From Erodium maritimum (lineage: Eukaryota; Streptophyta; Magnoliopsida; Geraniales; Geraniaceae): a stretch of DNA of 64,000 bases. The position numbers and the translations under genes are program-made. The notes beneath the pieces were generated by a model. That model did not search any database, had not been told where the DNA came from, and saw only the letters and a list, made by a program, of their open reading frames with translations. The first letter of the stretch is position 1; each line of letters starts with the position of its first letter. This document shows, piece after piece, positions 21,301-36,300 of the stretch. The stretch lies in the NCBI GenBank assembly GCA_963921825.1, contig OY997589.1, positions 2,108,001 to 2,172,000 of the forward strand, read 5' to 3'.

Positions 21301-24300
21301 TCTCAGAACAGTAGTACCTCCTTCAAAAGTTGATGATGAGGTTTGATTTGCATAACTTATAGGGATATTTGCAAAAAAGTACCCCGATATATTCATTTTT
21401 TTTGCTACTTGTAGCCCTCTTCTTTAATAGTTGCAAAAAAGTACCCTACACTAGTCTTTTTGTTTCAATTTGTATAGCAATGACAATTTTACCCTTACAA
21501 TTTATATTTGTAAACTAGTAAGTAAAAAACAAAAAATCCAAATTCTCGTATACTTTAATTTTGTTCCTCCTTTTGTCATACAAAGAGTAAGAAATCTAAA
21601 GGATAGGAAAATTTGATTTTTTGTTCTTTAATTATAATTTTATAAATTTAAATTTCCAAGGGTAAAATCATCATTTTGAAACAATTTTGTACAAAGTGCA
21701 ATGAAAAGACAAGTTCTGGCACTTTTTTGCAATCATCATAGAAATTTGCGAAAAGTGAATACCTCAAGGTACTTATTTGCTATTATCCCTAACTACTTAT
21801 ATAATCTCTCTTCAAGTCCTTAAGTCTCTAAATTTGGACATGTAACTAATGTGCCATTTCAGACACAAAGATACGCGAAGGAAGTGGAAAGGAAAAAAGA
21901 ACAATATGAACACTATAACATTCTTCCACTGCAAGCAGTTGGAGTTAAGCCGGCGATCATGGAACTTCCCGAGGTTTTATATAACAGCAAATACGGTCTT
22001 TTTTGGCTTTTGTGTTTCCCAACTATTCTATGGACCAATATGCTTAATCTTGATTATCCACATTTTTTGTATCGAAAAATATAGATCAAAGCTGCTCTTC
22101 GTGCTTTGCGTAATGTGGACGACCTTCCAAGGCCAAGAAGTGATTCAACACATAATGACACTAACGATGGCTCAGTGACGTCCACGGAAAGGGCTAAATC
22201 TTATGACATACTCGATTGGCTTTCATCGGTTTTTGGATTTCAGGTGACTTGAGTTGCATCTCATTGCCTTGTTTTACATTTTAGTACCCACGATATTGAA
22301 TGATTATGATAATTTGTTGTACATCCGATCGATTGTTGTCAAAGGAACCATCTTGGTTTGTCTGACTGCATGCTTTTGTTTTGTTATTTTTGGACATTGA
22401 AGAAAGGAAATGTAGCAAATCAGAGGGAACATCTGATATTGCTTCTTGCCAACATGGATGTGAGGAATAGGCCTGTGGACAAAGATTACACAGAGGTAAA
22501 CTTATTTAGTGTCCCACTCAAAACCCTTTTCATAGTTTTCTTTTTTTATTTTTCTTGGAATAATTGCAAAAAAGTACCCTGAGATATTCATTGTCTGCAA
22601 CTTGTAGCCCTCTTCTTTGCTAATTGCATAAAAGTACCTTGAAATCGTCTTTTTGTTGCAATATGTATAAAAATGATGATTTTACCCTTACAATTTAGAT
22701 TTTTAAAATAATGATAAAAAGCAAAGTATCCAAATTTTCACATCCCTTAATTTTCTTCCTCTTAGTACCGTACAAAGAATAAGGAATTGAAGGGACATGA
22801 AAATTTGGATTTTTTATTTTTTAGTTTTTATTTTTAAAATTTAAATTTCAAGGGTAAAATCATCTTGAAACAAATCTATACAAAGTGGATTAAAAAGGCA
22901 AGTTCAGGACACCTTTTTTGCAATTATCAAAGAAGATGGTTACAAATTGCAAAAATGAATACCTTATGGTATTTTTTTGCAGTTATCCCTATTTTCTTTG
23001 ATATGTATAGGGTGTTTCTATGCTTGTAGCAGCCTTCGACTTTAGTTTGTTGTTTTCATGTTATTGTATATTAACGATAGGTGACAATTTTTTAACAGCT
23101 AGATAGAGGCACTGTACAGCGCCTAATGAAGAAAGTTTTCCAAAATTACCGTTCGTGGTGTAACTATCTGCGGTGTGAATCAAACCTCAGGTAATTTTCT
23201 TTGTTTCTTTCCATAACATTAGTTGAAGCCTTCAACATGTTTCTTAGGAACTGAAACTTACAACTTAAAGCATTTCCCATAGTATTAGCCCAGCCTGGAT
23301 TAATAGACCAGGTGAATACTGATGTCATAGGAGAGAGAAAATGAAAAGGTTGGGCTATTGCCTAATAGCCTAGTTGAATAGTGATATCATATTTGTTGTA
23401 TATATATTTTAAAAGTGGACACGTGGCACAAGGGTATTCGTCGGGTGAAAATAGCTGTCGGGCTTTAGCCCAGGCTATTTCACTGGGTCAGTTCGCCCAG
23501 CGATTCGCACGGACTGACGATTTGAGCCACAATCCGGAATCTCCCACCATTGGAGATGCTCTTCGTCAATAATTAGAATCTTACTTGACGGGACTTTTTT
23601 TTTGCTTTGTAGATTCCCTCAAGATTCTGACAGGCAACAATTGGAGCTTGTCTATATCGCTCTATATCTTCTTATATGGGGAGAAGCTTCAAATATTCGG
23701 TTCATGCCTGAATGCATCTCCTACATTTTCCACAGGGTATTGTTTTTTCCATGAATTCTATACCTCTAAGCAACATTTTTATATAGAAAATAACTTTTTC
23801 GTTCTTCTCATTGTATAAGATGTCGGATGTGGTGTATGGAATTTTATATAGCAATGTTCATCCCGTTAGTGGAGATGAATACCAACCAACAACATGTGAT
23901 GAAGAATCATTCTTAAGGGATGTTATAACACCGATCTATCAAGTCCTTCGCACGGTAATTACTGTTTAATTACACCGTCTCACCATTTTTCGTCTTTATT
24001 TTCTGGTTTCCGTTTGATAATTGATTATTGTTTTTGTATAACGAAAAAAAAGGAAGCTAGGAGGAACAAAGGAGGCAAAGCTAGTCACTCAAGATGGAGA
24101 AATTATGATGATTTAAATGAGTACTTCTGGTCAGTTATTTGAATAGAAAATTAGGATAATTGCAAAAAGGACCCAAGAGGTATTCACTTTTTGCAACTCG
24201 TAGCCTTCTTCTTTGATAATTGCATAAAAGAGCCTTGAATTTGTCTTTTTGTTGCACTTTGTATAATTTTGTTTCAAAATGACCATTTAAAAATAATAGT

Positions 24301-27300
24301 TAAAAAAACAAAAAAATCCAAATTTTCGTATCCCTTAAATTTCTTTCTCTTTGTACGGTAGAAAAAGGAAGAAAATTAAGGGATATGAAGATTTGGAATT
24401 TTGTTTTTTTACTTATTTTAAATCTGAATTGCAAGGGTAAAATCATCATTTTTATGCAAATTGCAACAAAAAGACAAGTTCAGAGTACTTTTTTGCAATT
24501 ATCAAAAGAAGAGGGATACAAATTGCAAAAAGAGTACATCAGAAGACTTTTTTTTGCAATTATCCCTGGAAAATTACTCAATCATATTCATATATTTCAA
24601 GATAATATATAGCTAAACCATTGTCTCCCCTCTTTCAGGTCTGACAAATGTTTTACGCTAGGGTGGCCTTGGAACCTCAAATCCGATTTCTTTGTGCATG
24701 CAGAGGAGACACAACCCCCATTTGTGCATGCAGAGGCGACACAACCTCTAAATGTGGTAGTTATTTATTTTTGTTCAAATATTCAAAACAAACATATTTA
24801 CTGGCTAATTGCATAAAATGACAGAGGTATGCATTTTTTTCTAGTCGTAGCCCTCTTCTTTGATAATTGCAAAAAAATGCCATGAACTTGCCTTTTTGTT
24901 CCACTTTGTGTAAATTTGTTTCAAAATAACGATTTTGCCTTTGAAATTTAAAAGTAAAAAAAAAATGTAACAATCATCCAGAATTTTCACCTCCCTTAAT
25001 TTTCTTCCTCTTTGGATGTGCAAAGAGGAAAAAAATCAAAGGAGATGAAAATTATGTTTTTTGTTTTGTTATATTAGATATTTTTAAAGGGTAAAAATGT
25101 CATTTTAAAACAAATTAACACAAAGGAAAGTTTAGGGTACTTTTTTGCAATTACCTAAGAAGATGGCTACAGCTAGTAAAAAGTGCATACCTTAGGGTAC
25201 ATTTTTTAAGTTTTATTTTTTTGAAAATCCTCTCAATGACATTAATGCTTTCAGCAGAGAAGTAATCAAGCTCTTGCTGGAGATAAAAAGCCAAAGACAA
25301 ATTTTGTTGAAGTCCGTACATTTCTACATATTTTTAGAAGCTTTGATCGGCTGTGGATGTTCTTTATACTGGCTTTCCAGGTTAGTCAGAATATGCATAC
25401 ATATATTATATATACTATTTTAATTTTCTTCGTAGGTGATTAATTTGATATGTTACTCTTCGATCAGGCTATGATGATTATTGCATGGAGTCCTAGTGGA
25501 TCTCTGGCTGCCATTTTTGAAGAGGATGTTTTCAGAAATGTCTTGACCATTTTTATTACCTCTGCTTTCCTCAATTTTTTGCAAGGTAATACTGATATGC
25601 TTACTTGATTTTTTTTTTGGGGATAATTGCAAAAGAGTACCCGAGGTATTCATTTTTTGCAATTCTTGGGCCTCTCCTTTGATAATTGCAAAAACGTATG
25701 ATGATTTTACCATTCAATTTAGATTTGAAAAATAATAAGTAAAAAACAAAAAATCCAAAATTTCATATTTCTTGACTTTGCAAAGAGTTAAAAATTTAAT
25801 GGATATGAAAATTTAGAGTTTTGTAAAAAATGCAACAAATTTATACAAAGTGGAACAAAAAGACAAGTTCAGGGTACTTTTTTGCGGTTATCAAAGAAGA
25901 AGGCTACAAGTTGTAAAAAGTGAATACCTCAGCATATTTTTTTGCAATTATCCTATTTTTTGTTTTAATCTTTGTATCATCATTATATTGGCTTTTAGTG
26001 ATGTCTTTTCTTGACCATCTTTTCTGCAGCGAGTTTGGATATAATTCTAAGTTTTAATGCTTGGAGGAGCTTAAAATCTAGTCAAATACTTCGATACATT
26101 TTGAAATTCGCGGTAGCGGCCATGTGGGCCGTTGTTTTGCCAATCGGCTATTCCAGCTCGGTGCGAAATCCAACCGGTCTAGTAAAATTCTTCACCACTT
26201 GGGATCGAGGTTGGAAGAACCAATCGTTTTATACTTATGTTGTTGCAATTTATATGTTGCCCAACATATTGGCGGCTTTGATATTTTTGCTCCCACCGTT
26301 GCGAAGAACTATGGAGCGTTCAAACTGGAGGATTATCACTCTCCTTATGTGGTGGGCTCAGGTAAACATGTAAAGTTTTTAGGGAAATGTTACTCACACC
26401 TCCTCAACAACCTTTGAGTATTAGGAATCCTTTATAGGTGGGGGGTTATCAGTAACACACTGTCACCTTTCGCAAAACCCACAGATTCACTGAATAGGTG
26501 ATGGCTTTACCAGGACCACACTATTACCTTTTCAGTGTTTTCATGGTCAAAATCCCACCTTTTCAGGCACACACTCACCTTTTCAATGTGTTATTTTTTA
26601 TGAATAACGCAAGGTGACAGTGTGTGATTGATAACCCCTCACCTATACGGTGTGTTTTTGGGAATCAAAGGTCGCTGATGGTGTGTTAATAAAGTGACCC
26701 CAAGTTTTTATCTCTATACTAAGTTCCCTCATACATTTGTAATACGGGCACCTAATAATAACTGTTTTTTGACTGTAGCCAAAACTTTATCTGGGAAGAG
26801 GCATGCATGAGGACATGTTCTCACTTTTGAAGTAAGAAAGACACACTCATATCAATTGTTTATTATCATCCAAGTATGAAGTCCCACACCAAACGAAAGA
26901 GCAAAAAGAGCTACACATAAATCTAGAGTCATTTTTTTAGTTGTGGAGCCCAACCCGATATAATTTAGCTCAATATAAATGGTGTTCATATTTGGGATGA
27001 TTGTAAAAATGTACCTCAGGTATTCACTTTTTGTAAGTTGTAACCCTTTTCTTTGATAATTGCCAAAAAATACCCTGAAGTTGTGTCTTTGTTGCACTTT
27101 GTTTCAAAATAACGATTTTACCATCAAAATTTTAAATTTTAAAAATAACAAGTGAATAACAAAAAAAATCAGAATGTATATATCTCTATTAACTCTCTTT
27201 TCTTTGGGCGTACAAAGAGGAAGAAAATCAAGATAGATGAAAATTCTGAACTTTTTGTTTTGTACTTATTATTTTTGAAAGGGTAAAATTGTCATTTTGA

Positions 27301-30300
27301 AACAAATTTACAGAAAGTGCAATAAAATAAAGTTCTAGGTACTTTTTTGCAATTATTAAAGAAGAGGGTTCAACTTGCAAACAGTAAATACCTCAGGGGT
27401 GCTTGTTTGAAGTTTATATTCAATGCTTGTACTAGTACATGCCTCTATAGTAACATATATCATTTTCACAATGACAGGTACACGTTATTTTGGATCTTGC
27501 TTTTGATTAGCAAGCTAGCATACAGTTACTATGTGGAGGTTTGTCTTTTTCATGTTGAACACTTTCTTCTTTTTTCCCATTAATTGGGGTAACCAACTTT
27601 TTATCAATCAAAATTAAACTTATACTCCCACGTTTTGGTAGTGATCTTGTGGACAAAGTTGGTACTGATTCACCCATATAGGAATAGAATTATGGGATTA
27701 TGACAGAAATGTGTTGTGTGCTTCAGTTCGGTTGCAGGTCGTTACCCTGTACTTTTTTTAGTTGCACCGTCAGCTAAAATCCATTAAAACTAACAGGAAA
27801 AGCCCCTTAAAGCAGCATGTGACACATATATGACCTGCATAATTTTCTAAATCACGAAATTACCCATCTTTCTTTTGTTGGGTGTGAGTAAAAAAAGTAC
27901 AAGGTAATAACCTACCACAAAATGGAGATTCTTGAGGGGGTAGCTTAGTCTTATCGCTTGGTTTTTAACTCCGTTATAGATGGTGCAACTAAAAAGCAGT
28001 ATAAGGTAACAACCTGATACAAAATGTACTACGCAGTATATTTCTGCTACCATCCACAAATTGTAAAGTTTCTGCTTTCTTAGAATATTTGTAATGCTAA
28101 GATTGTTGTTAAGCTCTTGCACATGTGTTCTTAATAGATATTGCCGTTAATTGGACCAACAAAGTTGATAATGGAGATGCATGTATCTGGCTACAAGTGG
28201 CACGAGTTCTTCCCTTATAGTGATGGTAATATTTCTTCCTTTTCTTTTCTTTTTTGGTTCCGTTGCTCCTCTTCAGCTTAACCAAATTGATTTTGCTGAT
28301 TCACATATTTGAAACCTTTGTAGTGACTCATAATATGGGCTTTGTCATCGCAATGTGGGCTCCGATTGTACTGGTAAGCATCCCACAAGTAAACTCTGTA
28401 AATGAAAAGTTTTATATTGTACTCAAATTTGTCCATTCTACAGGTTTATTTCATGGATACACAAATATGGTATGCCATATTCTCTACAATATTTGGTGGT
28501 ATTCATGGAGCCTTTAGTCACTTGGGGGAGGTAAGTGGTCTTGGCCATATAAAAAGTATCAATGTCTCTAGGGATAGTTGTAAAAAAGTACCATACGTAT
28601 TCATTTTTTGCAAGTTGTATCCCTCATCTTTGATGATTGTAGAAACGTACCCTGAACTCGCCTTTTTATTGCATTGTGTGTAAACTGGACTTTTTGTTTT
28701 TACTTACTATTTTTTTGAAGAGTAAATTTGTCATTTTGAAATAAGTTTACACAAAGTACAACAGAAACAAAGTTCAGGGCATGTCTATGCAATTATCAGA
28801 GAAGAGGGAGTTGTCTCTTACCCTTATTCTCTTTGAATCAGGGCATTCCGGTTCTTTTTTTGGAATCGGTGTTATTAATAAATTTTCGAGCTTATCAAAA
28901 AAAAAAAATCAGAGAAGAGGGTAACAACTTGCAAAAAGTGAATGCCTCAAGTTACTTTTGTGCAATTATCCCTTGCTCTGTCTCTTAACAATAAGTTGTG
29001 CTTAAATTGTTCTTTTTTTCATCACCCTTTCCTTAGATACGGACTCTTGGGATGTTAAGGTCAAGATTTGAGTCCATACCTTCAGCTTTCAGTCATCGTC
29101 TCTTGCCATCATCAGACGAGAATGCCCAAGGAGAAGACCTGGTATTTCCATCTTTATTAGTGTAATCTCAAAAAGTACCCTATACTACAATTTTTTTGTA
29201 GGTTGTTACCCTTATCTTTAAATCATTGCCGGTTGTGGCCTTGGACTTACATTTTTTTCCACTTTGTGTCGATATAGTCTAAAAGTACGATTTTCCCTTG
29301 AAATACCAAATTAAAAATTAAAAGTCTGAAACCCCAAAAAAGTCTTCTTCTTTTTTTTCAAAATTTACTATCATAATTAAAATTTTCATTCTATTAACCT
29401 AATCGAGTTATTCAAATCCTGGACTTTTTGTTTTTTAATTTAAATTTTCGAAGGCAAAGTGCAACAAAATAACAGTCAGGGCCACAACCCGCAGCAGTTT
29501 AGAGATAAGGGTAACAACCTGCAACAAAATTATAGAAGGTTCTTTTTTGCCGTTTATCTTTTTTTTTTGTAAGACACGGCCTTTTGTTATCTATCAATGC
29601 TTGCATTATTACTTATTTATATTCGTTGACATAATATGCAATATCTCACATGGTCAGGATGAGTCGATCGAACAGAAGAACATTGCCAATTTCTCCCAGG
29701 TTTGGAACGAGTTCATACATTCTATGCGTCTGGAGGACTTGATCAGCGATAGGTTTGGGCTTCGCCCGAAATCCATTTAATATCAAACACATCACGTATA
29801 AGTTCGTAACCTTTTTATCTTCGATGTTTCATTGTTCAGGGATAGAGATTTGCTGCTTGTGCCGTATTCTCCAAGCGATGTCTCTGTAGTTCAGTGGCCT
29901 CCTTTCTTGCTCGCTAGTAAGGTATGAACGTACCTCTAGTCCAAGTTTCAACACTAAACTTTCTTCTAAACTTTGTTTGCTTTTAAAAAAATCATAGATT
30001 CCTATAGCATTGGACATGGCAAAGGGTTTCAAAAAGAAAGAAGATTATGATTTGTTTAGGAAGATAAAGAATGACCCGTACATGTACTCAGCCGTCATTG
30101 AATGCTATGAAACACTCCGGGACGTTATCGATGGCCTTTTGGAAGATGAAGCTGATAAGATGTAAGGAAGAAGAACCATTTATATTTATATTTAGGAATA
30201 ATTGCAAAAAAGCACCCTGAGGTATTAATTTTTTGCAACTCGTATCCCTCTTTGACAATCGTAAAAAGAGTACCTTCAACTTGTCTCTTTATTGTAATCT

Positions 30301-33300
30301 GTAAAAAGAGGACGATTTTACCCTTATAATCAATATTTAAAAAAATAATAAGTAATAAACAAAAAACCTAAATCTTCATATCCCTTATTTTTCTTCCCCT
30401 TTGTACTATAGATAGAATAAGAAATTTAAGGGATGTGAAAATTTGGATTCTTTGCTCTTTAATTATCATCGTTTAAATTTTAATTTATGAGGATTAAATT
30501 GTCATTTTGAAACAAATTTATAAAAGTGCAACAAAAAGACGAGTTCATGTCACTTTTTTGCAAATATCAAGGAAGAGGGCTACAAGTTGCAAAAAGTGAA
30601 TATCTCTAGGTATCCTTTTGCAATTATCCCTAATATTCATCTTGGCGTGCTAAAAATGGCCTGTATATATCTTTATTTCTCGGCTTCTCTTTCTTATGAA
30701 ACAGTATATTAAGGCAGATCTGCTATGAAATAGAAGTCAGCATTCAAGAACATAGATTTTTGGATAAGTTCCGGATGAGTGGGATGCCATCACTGAATGT
30801 GAAGTTGGAGAAGTTCCTCGAGACCTTGGTAATTCGCGCTTTTGCAGTTAATACACGGTATGCAAAGTTAGATTAGTGCTTGATACCGAAGTTGATTTAT
30901 TTGCAGCTCACTGATTTGGAGGAGGTTAATGATGAAGTGTACAAGTCCCAACTCATCAACATCCTCCAAGATATCATGGAAATTATCATCAAAGATATTA
31001 TGATCAATGACGATGAGTAAGTGCATGATTCAAAATATAATGCGTAGAGTTATTTTCCGTTCGTTTTCACCAAGTATTTACGGACTTTCATCTTTATAGA
31101 GTCCTGTTAAAAGCTCAGTATTATAGTTCCAAGAAAGAGCAACGGTTTGAAAAGATAAACATTCCTCTTACACAAGACAAGGCTTGGAGAGAGAAGGTAC
31201 TTCACACACATTTGTGTATCTATTCGGCGATTAGTTTATAAAAATGAGGAGTAACTTCATTAACACCTCCCTTTGACCTTTGTTTCTAACATAATGTTTC
31301 CCCTAAAAAAATGTACAGTTCTCATTATCTCTTGTGCTTTCTACAGGTTGTGAGGCTTCATTTGCTTTTAACTGTCAAGGAGTCCGCCATCAACGTGCCA
31401 CCAAATTTGGAGGCTCAGAGACGCATCACTTTCTTCGCTAACTCGTTGTTCATGAACATGCCTTCTGCTCCAAGAGTCCGTAACATGCTCTCCTTTAGGT
31501 CAGTTATAAAGATTTGTTGCACTTGTTTTTATCATCTTCACAATTGGCTCATATGCTTTTGTGTTTTGTATCTCTGGTCGATGCTTTGTGTAGTGTTTTG
31601 ACTCCGTATTACAAAGAAGACGTTCTTTACTCTGATGAGGAGCTGAACAAGAAAAATGAAGACGGGATATCGATTCTTTTCTACCTCAAGAAAATATATC
31701 CTGGTGAGTTTCGGGTCTATTGATGTGCATTATACTTTCATGGGGGCACTTTTTAGCAGTTACCCCTTTAGTGCGTGGAACTGACTAACCCTCCACTGGG
31801 ACTATGACATAGATGAATGGGACAATTTCGAGAAGCGAAAAGACGACGATAAACTTGGATACAACGAGAAGGAAAAGCAGGAGTTAGTACGTCATTGGGT
31901 ATCTTACAGAGCCCAAACACTTGCAAGAACCGGTTGGCATAAACTCCAAAAGCCCGTCTTCTACACTTTTTTTTGTTAATCTTCGCTAAATACTTCCCCG
32001 ATATTTCTATTTTTCTTCCAGTGAGAGGGATGATGTACTACAGGCAGGCTATCGAGCTTCAGTGCTATCTAGAGCTTGCAGGAGATAAAGATGGTTTGTG
32101 TTTCTTTCACAAAATTTCCATCTTTTCCATTTGGAATAATTGCAAAAAGGTTTCCTGAAGTATTCATTTTTCGCAACTTGTAGCTCTCTTTTTTTATGAT
32201 TGCATAAAAGTACCTAAACTTGTCTTTTTGTTGCAATTTGTATGAAAATGGTGATTTTACCCTTACAATTTATATTTAAAAAAATAATAAGTAAAAAAAC
32301 AAAAAATACGAACTTTCATATTCCTTAATTTTCTTCCTCTTTATACCGTACAAAGAATAAGAAATTTATGGGTATGAAAGTTTGTATTGTTTTGCTCTTT
32401 AATTATTAGTTATTGAATTTAAAATTTAAAGGGTAAAATTGTCATTTTGAAACAAATTTGTACGGAGTGCAGTAAAATGAGAAGTTCATGGCACTTTTTT
32501 GCAATTATCAAAGAAGATGGATACAAGTTGCAAAAAGTGAATACCTCAGGGTATTTTTTTGCACTTATCCCTGTACGGAACAATCTTGGAAATTCTAAAA
32601 ATGATAGCGTAATTTGTATGTCTTGATCTGCAGCTGTTTTTAGTGGCTATAGGAGCATGGAGTTGAGTGAAGAAGAGCACAAGACTTTCACTGATCATGT
32701 GCAAGCTCTTGCGGATATGAAGTTCACATACGTAGTTTCTTGCCAGGTCTATGGTGCACAGAAACAATCGAAAAATCCTCGGGATCGGAGCTGCTACAAT
32801 AATATTCTGAACCTCATGTTAACATATCCCTCTCTACGTGTTGCTTACATCGATGAAAGAGATGAGCCGATCGATAATGGGAAGTCTCAGAAGGTTTATT
32901 ACTCCGTTCTTGTCAAAGGATGCGATAAGTTAGATGAGGTATAGAATTGCTGTTAATCTATGTGTAACTTCGCTAACACACTGTCGACGAGCTTTGATCC
33001 TCAAAAACACACTTTATAGGTGAGGGGTTATCAGTAACACACCGTCATTATTCGTTATTCATCAAAAACCCACTGAAAAGGTGACAGTGGGTTCCTGATA
33101 AAACCGTCACCTATTCAGTGTGAATCCTTTGGTTTTCATGAATAACGAAAGGTGACAGTGTGTTACTGATAACCCCTCACCTATAAGGGTTCCTAAAACT
33201 CAAAGGTCGCCCAGGGGCTGTAAATAACGTTTTTCCTTTTACGTATCGATGATCACCTTCTCATATTAAGGATTTCTCGAACTGCTAGGAAATATATCGA

Positions 33301-36300
33301 ATCAAGCTTCCAGGTCCTCCAACGGAAATTGGTGAAGGCAAGCCTGAAAATCAAAATCATGCCATCATTTTTACTCGGGGCGAAGCCTTGCAGACCATAG
33401 ACATGAATCAGGTATATCTCCCCCTCGTGTTACAAAGAACCTCGGAGAATTGAATCCAATGTACTCACTTCCTGTTCTTATGCTTCATTTACAGGATAAT
33501 TACTTCGAAGAAGCTTTCAAGATGAGGAATGTACTCGAGGAATTAATAAAGCCTCGCCGTGGGCAGAGGAAACCTTCGATATTAGGTCTAAGAGAGCATA
33601 TATTTACCGGAAGGTTAGCTTTAAACGTGTTTAAACTATAACATTAGATCTGATAGTAGCCATTCTTATGCATGTCTAATTCCTAACCTAACACTTCTGC
33701 CCACACCTGCTCCCAAACAGATGTATCACCGGGATTTGAACCTCTGACCTCACTTTGCATATGTTGATATTTATTTATCTTTCCTTTCACTTTGCAGTGT
33801 TTCATCGCTGGCTTGGTTCATGTCGAATCAAGAAACTAGTTTTGTCACTATAGGCCAACGGATCTTGGCAAATCCTCTAAGGTAATGTATGCTTATTCTT
33901 TATAAGGTTAATTGTAAAAAAAACTACCCTAAAGTATTATCTACAAAAGAAAAACTACCTAATGTTTTTTCCATCGACTTACGTTAGAAAAGCGTAACAG
34001 GTTAATTGTCAAAAACTACTCTAAAGTATCGCCCTCACAACTATAGAATGCATTATGAATTGTCCACCCAACTTTAGAATGCTTTATGTATTGCCCACAA
34101 GTCTATTGAATCCTCGAAGAACTGCCCAGACCATTCATCACAGTTTCTCCCTGTTACGTTTTTCTAACGGAAGTCGGTGGACAAAACTTTAGGTAGTTTT
34201 TTTGTTTGTGGACAATACTTTAGGGTAGTTTTTGACAATTAACCATTCTTTATATTCTTTCCATGTGACATTATATTAAAATTTGCGTCCTATATTTACA
34301 GGGTACGCTTCCACTATGGTCATCCCGATATATTCGATAGACTCTTCCATGTCACAAGAGGCGGCATAAGCAAAGCTTCGAAAATCATTAACTTGAGTGA
34401 AGATATATTTGCAGGTAATTTTTGGTTGGGAAGCTGGAGAACCAGTTAAATAGGTTTTTCTTTTTCCTAATGGTTTGTCGTGTTAATATTTATAGGGTAC
34501 AATTCTACGCTTAGAGGGGGATATATAACACATCATGAGTACATCCAAGTAGGCAAGGGGCGGGACGTGGGGATGAATCAGATATCGTTGTTTGAGGCTA
34601 AAGTTGCGAATGGAAACGGAGAGCAGACCCTTAGCCGGGATGTTTATCGGCTTGGTCGTCGATTCGACTTCTTCAGAATGCTGTCGTTTTACTTCACTAC
34701 AGTCGGTTTCTATTTTAGCAGCATGGTAAGTTAACAGTAGCAACAATTATAGGGGATGATTGCAAATGAAGTATCCTGTGGTATGCACTTTTTGCAACTC
34801 ATAGCACTCTTCTTTGATAATTGCAAAAAAAGTGCCCGGAGGTGTTCTTTTTTGCAACTTGTAGCCCTCTCCTTTGATAATTGCAAAAAAAGTACCCTAA
34901 ACTTAGCTTTTTGTCGCAATTTGTATAAAAATGATGGTTTTACCCTTACAATTTAGATTTAAAAAATAAAAAGTAAAAACAAAAAATCCAAAATTTCATA
35001 TCCCTTTGTTTTCTTCCTCTTTATACTGTACACGAGTAAGAAATTTAAGTGACATGAAAATTTGGATATTTTTGTTCTTTAATTATTTTTCAAAAATTTA
35101 AAATTTCAATGTAAAATCATCATTGTGATACAAATTTATACAAAGTGCAAAAAACAGAGAACTTCATGATTTTTTTGCAATTATCAAAGAAGATGACTAC
35201 AAGTTACAAAAAAGTGAGTACCGCAAGGTACTTTTTTGGAATTGCCCCTTGCAAAAATTTGTATCTTTTTACTTATTATTTTCTGAATGTAAATTAGAAG
35301 GGTAAAACCATCATTTTCATACAAATTACAACAAAAAAACAAGTTCAGGTTAGTTTTTTGCAATCATCAACAAAGGGGGTTACAAATGGTTAGAAATGAA
35401 TACCTAAGGGTACTTTTTTGCAGTTACCCCACAATTATATTATAGCTTGCCTTTTTCTTTTATGTAAGTTGTTATAACTAGGTATCATGTTTAACTTCAA
35501 GAACATCTATTTTCATTTCAGGTTACGGTTCTTACAGTATATGCATTCTTATACGGACGTTATTACATGGTCATGAGTGGATTGGAGGAAAGTATCCTCA
35601 AGAGTCCTGCCATTCACGAGAGCACGGCCCTCGAACAAGCTTTGGCTACCCAGTCTTTCTTCCAGCTCGGTATGTTATTGCTGCTGCCAATGGTAATGGA
35701 GATCGGGTTGGAAAAAGGGTTCCGGATAGCCCTTGGCAACTTCATCATCATGCAACTGCAGTTAGCTTCGGTGTTCTTCACATTCCAGCTCGGAACGAAA
35801 GCACATTACTTCGGGCGAACCATCCTGCACGGAGGCTCCAAGTACAGGGCCACCGGCCGTGGATTCGTCGTGTTCCACGCAAAGTTTGCTGAGAACTACC
35901 GGATGTATTCACGCAGCCATTTCGTCAAGGGGCTAGAGCTCTTTGTGCTGCTCCTCGCGTACGGGGTTTATGGGGAATCATATCGCAGCTCAAAACTCTA
36001 TCTCTTCATCACTCTCTCAATGTGGTTTATGATTGGTTCTTGGCTGTTTGCCCCGTCCGTATTCAATCCGTCTGGATTCGACTGGCAAAAGACGGTTGAT
36101 GACTGGACGGACTGGAAACGATGGATGGGGAATCGCGGGGGCATCGGCATCCCGCCCGATAGAAGCTGGGAATCTTGGTGGGACGAAGAACAAGCACACC
36201 TGAAACACACCAACGTCAGGGGAAGATTCGTAGAAATTATCCTCGCATTGCGCTTCCTCGTCTTCCAGTATGGTGTAGTGTACCACCTTGACATAGCTCA

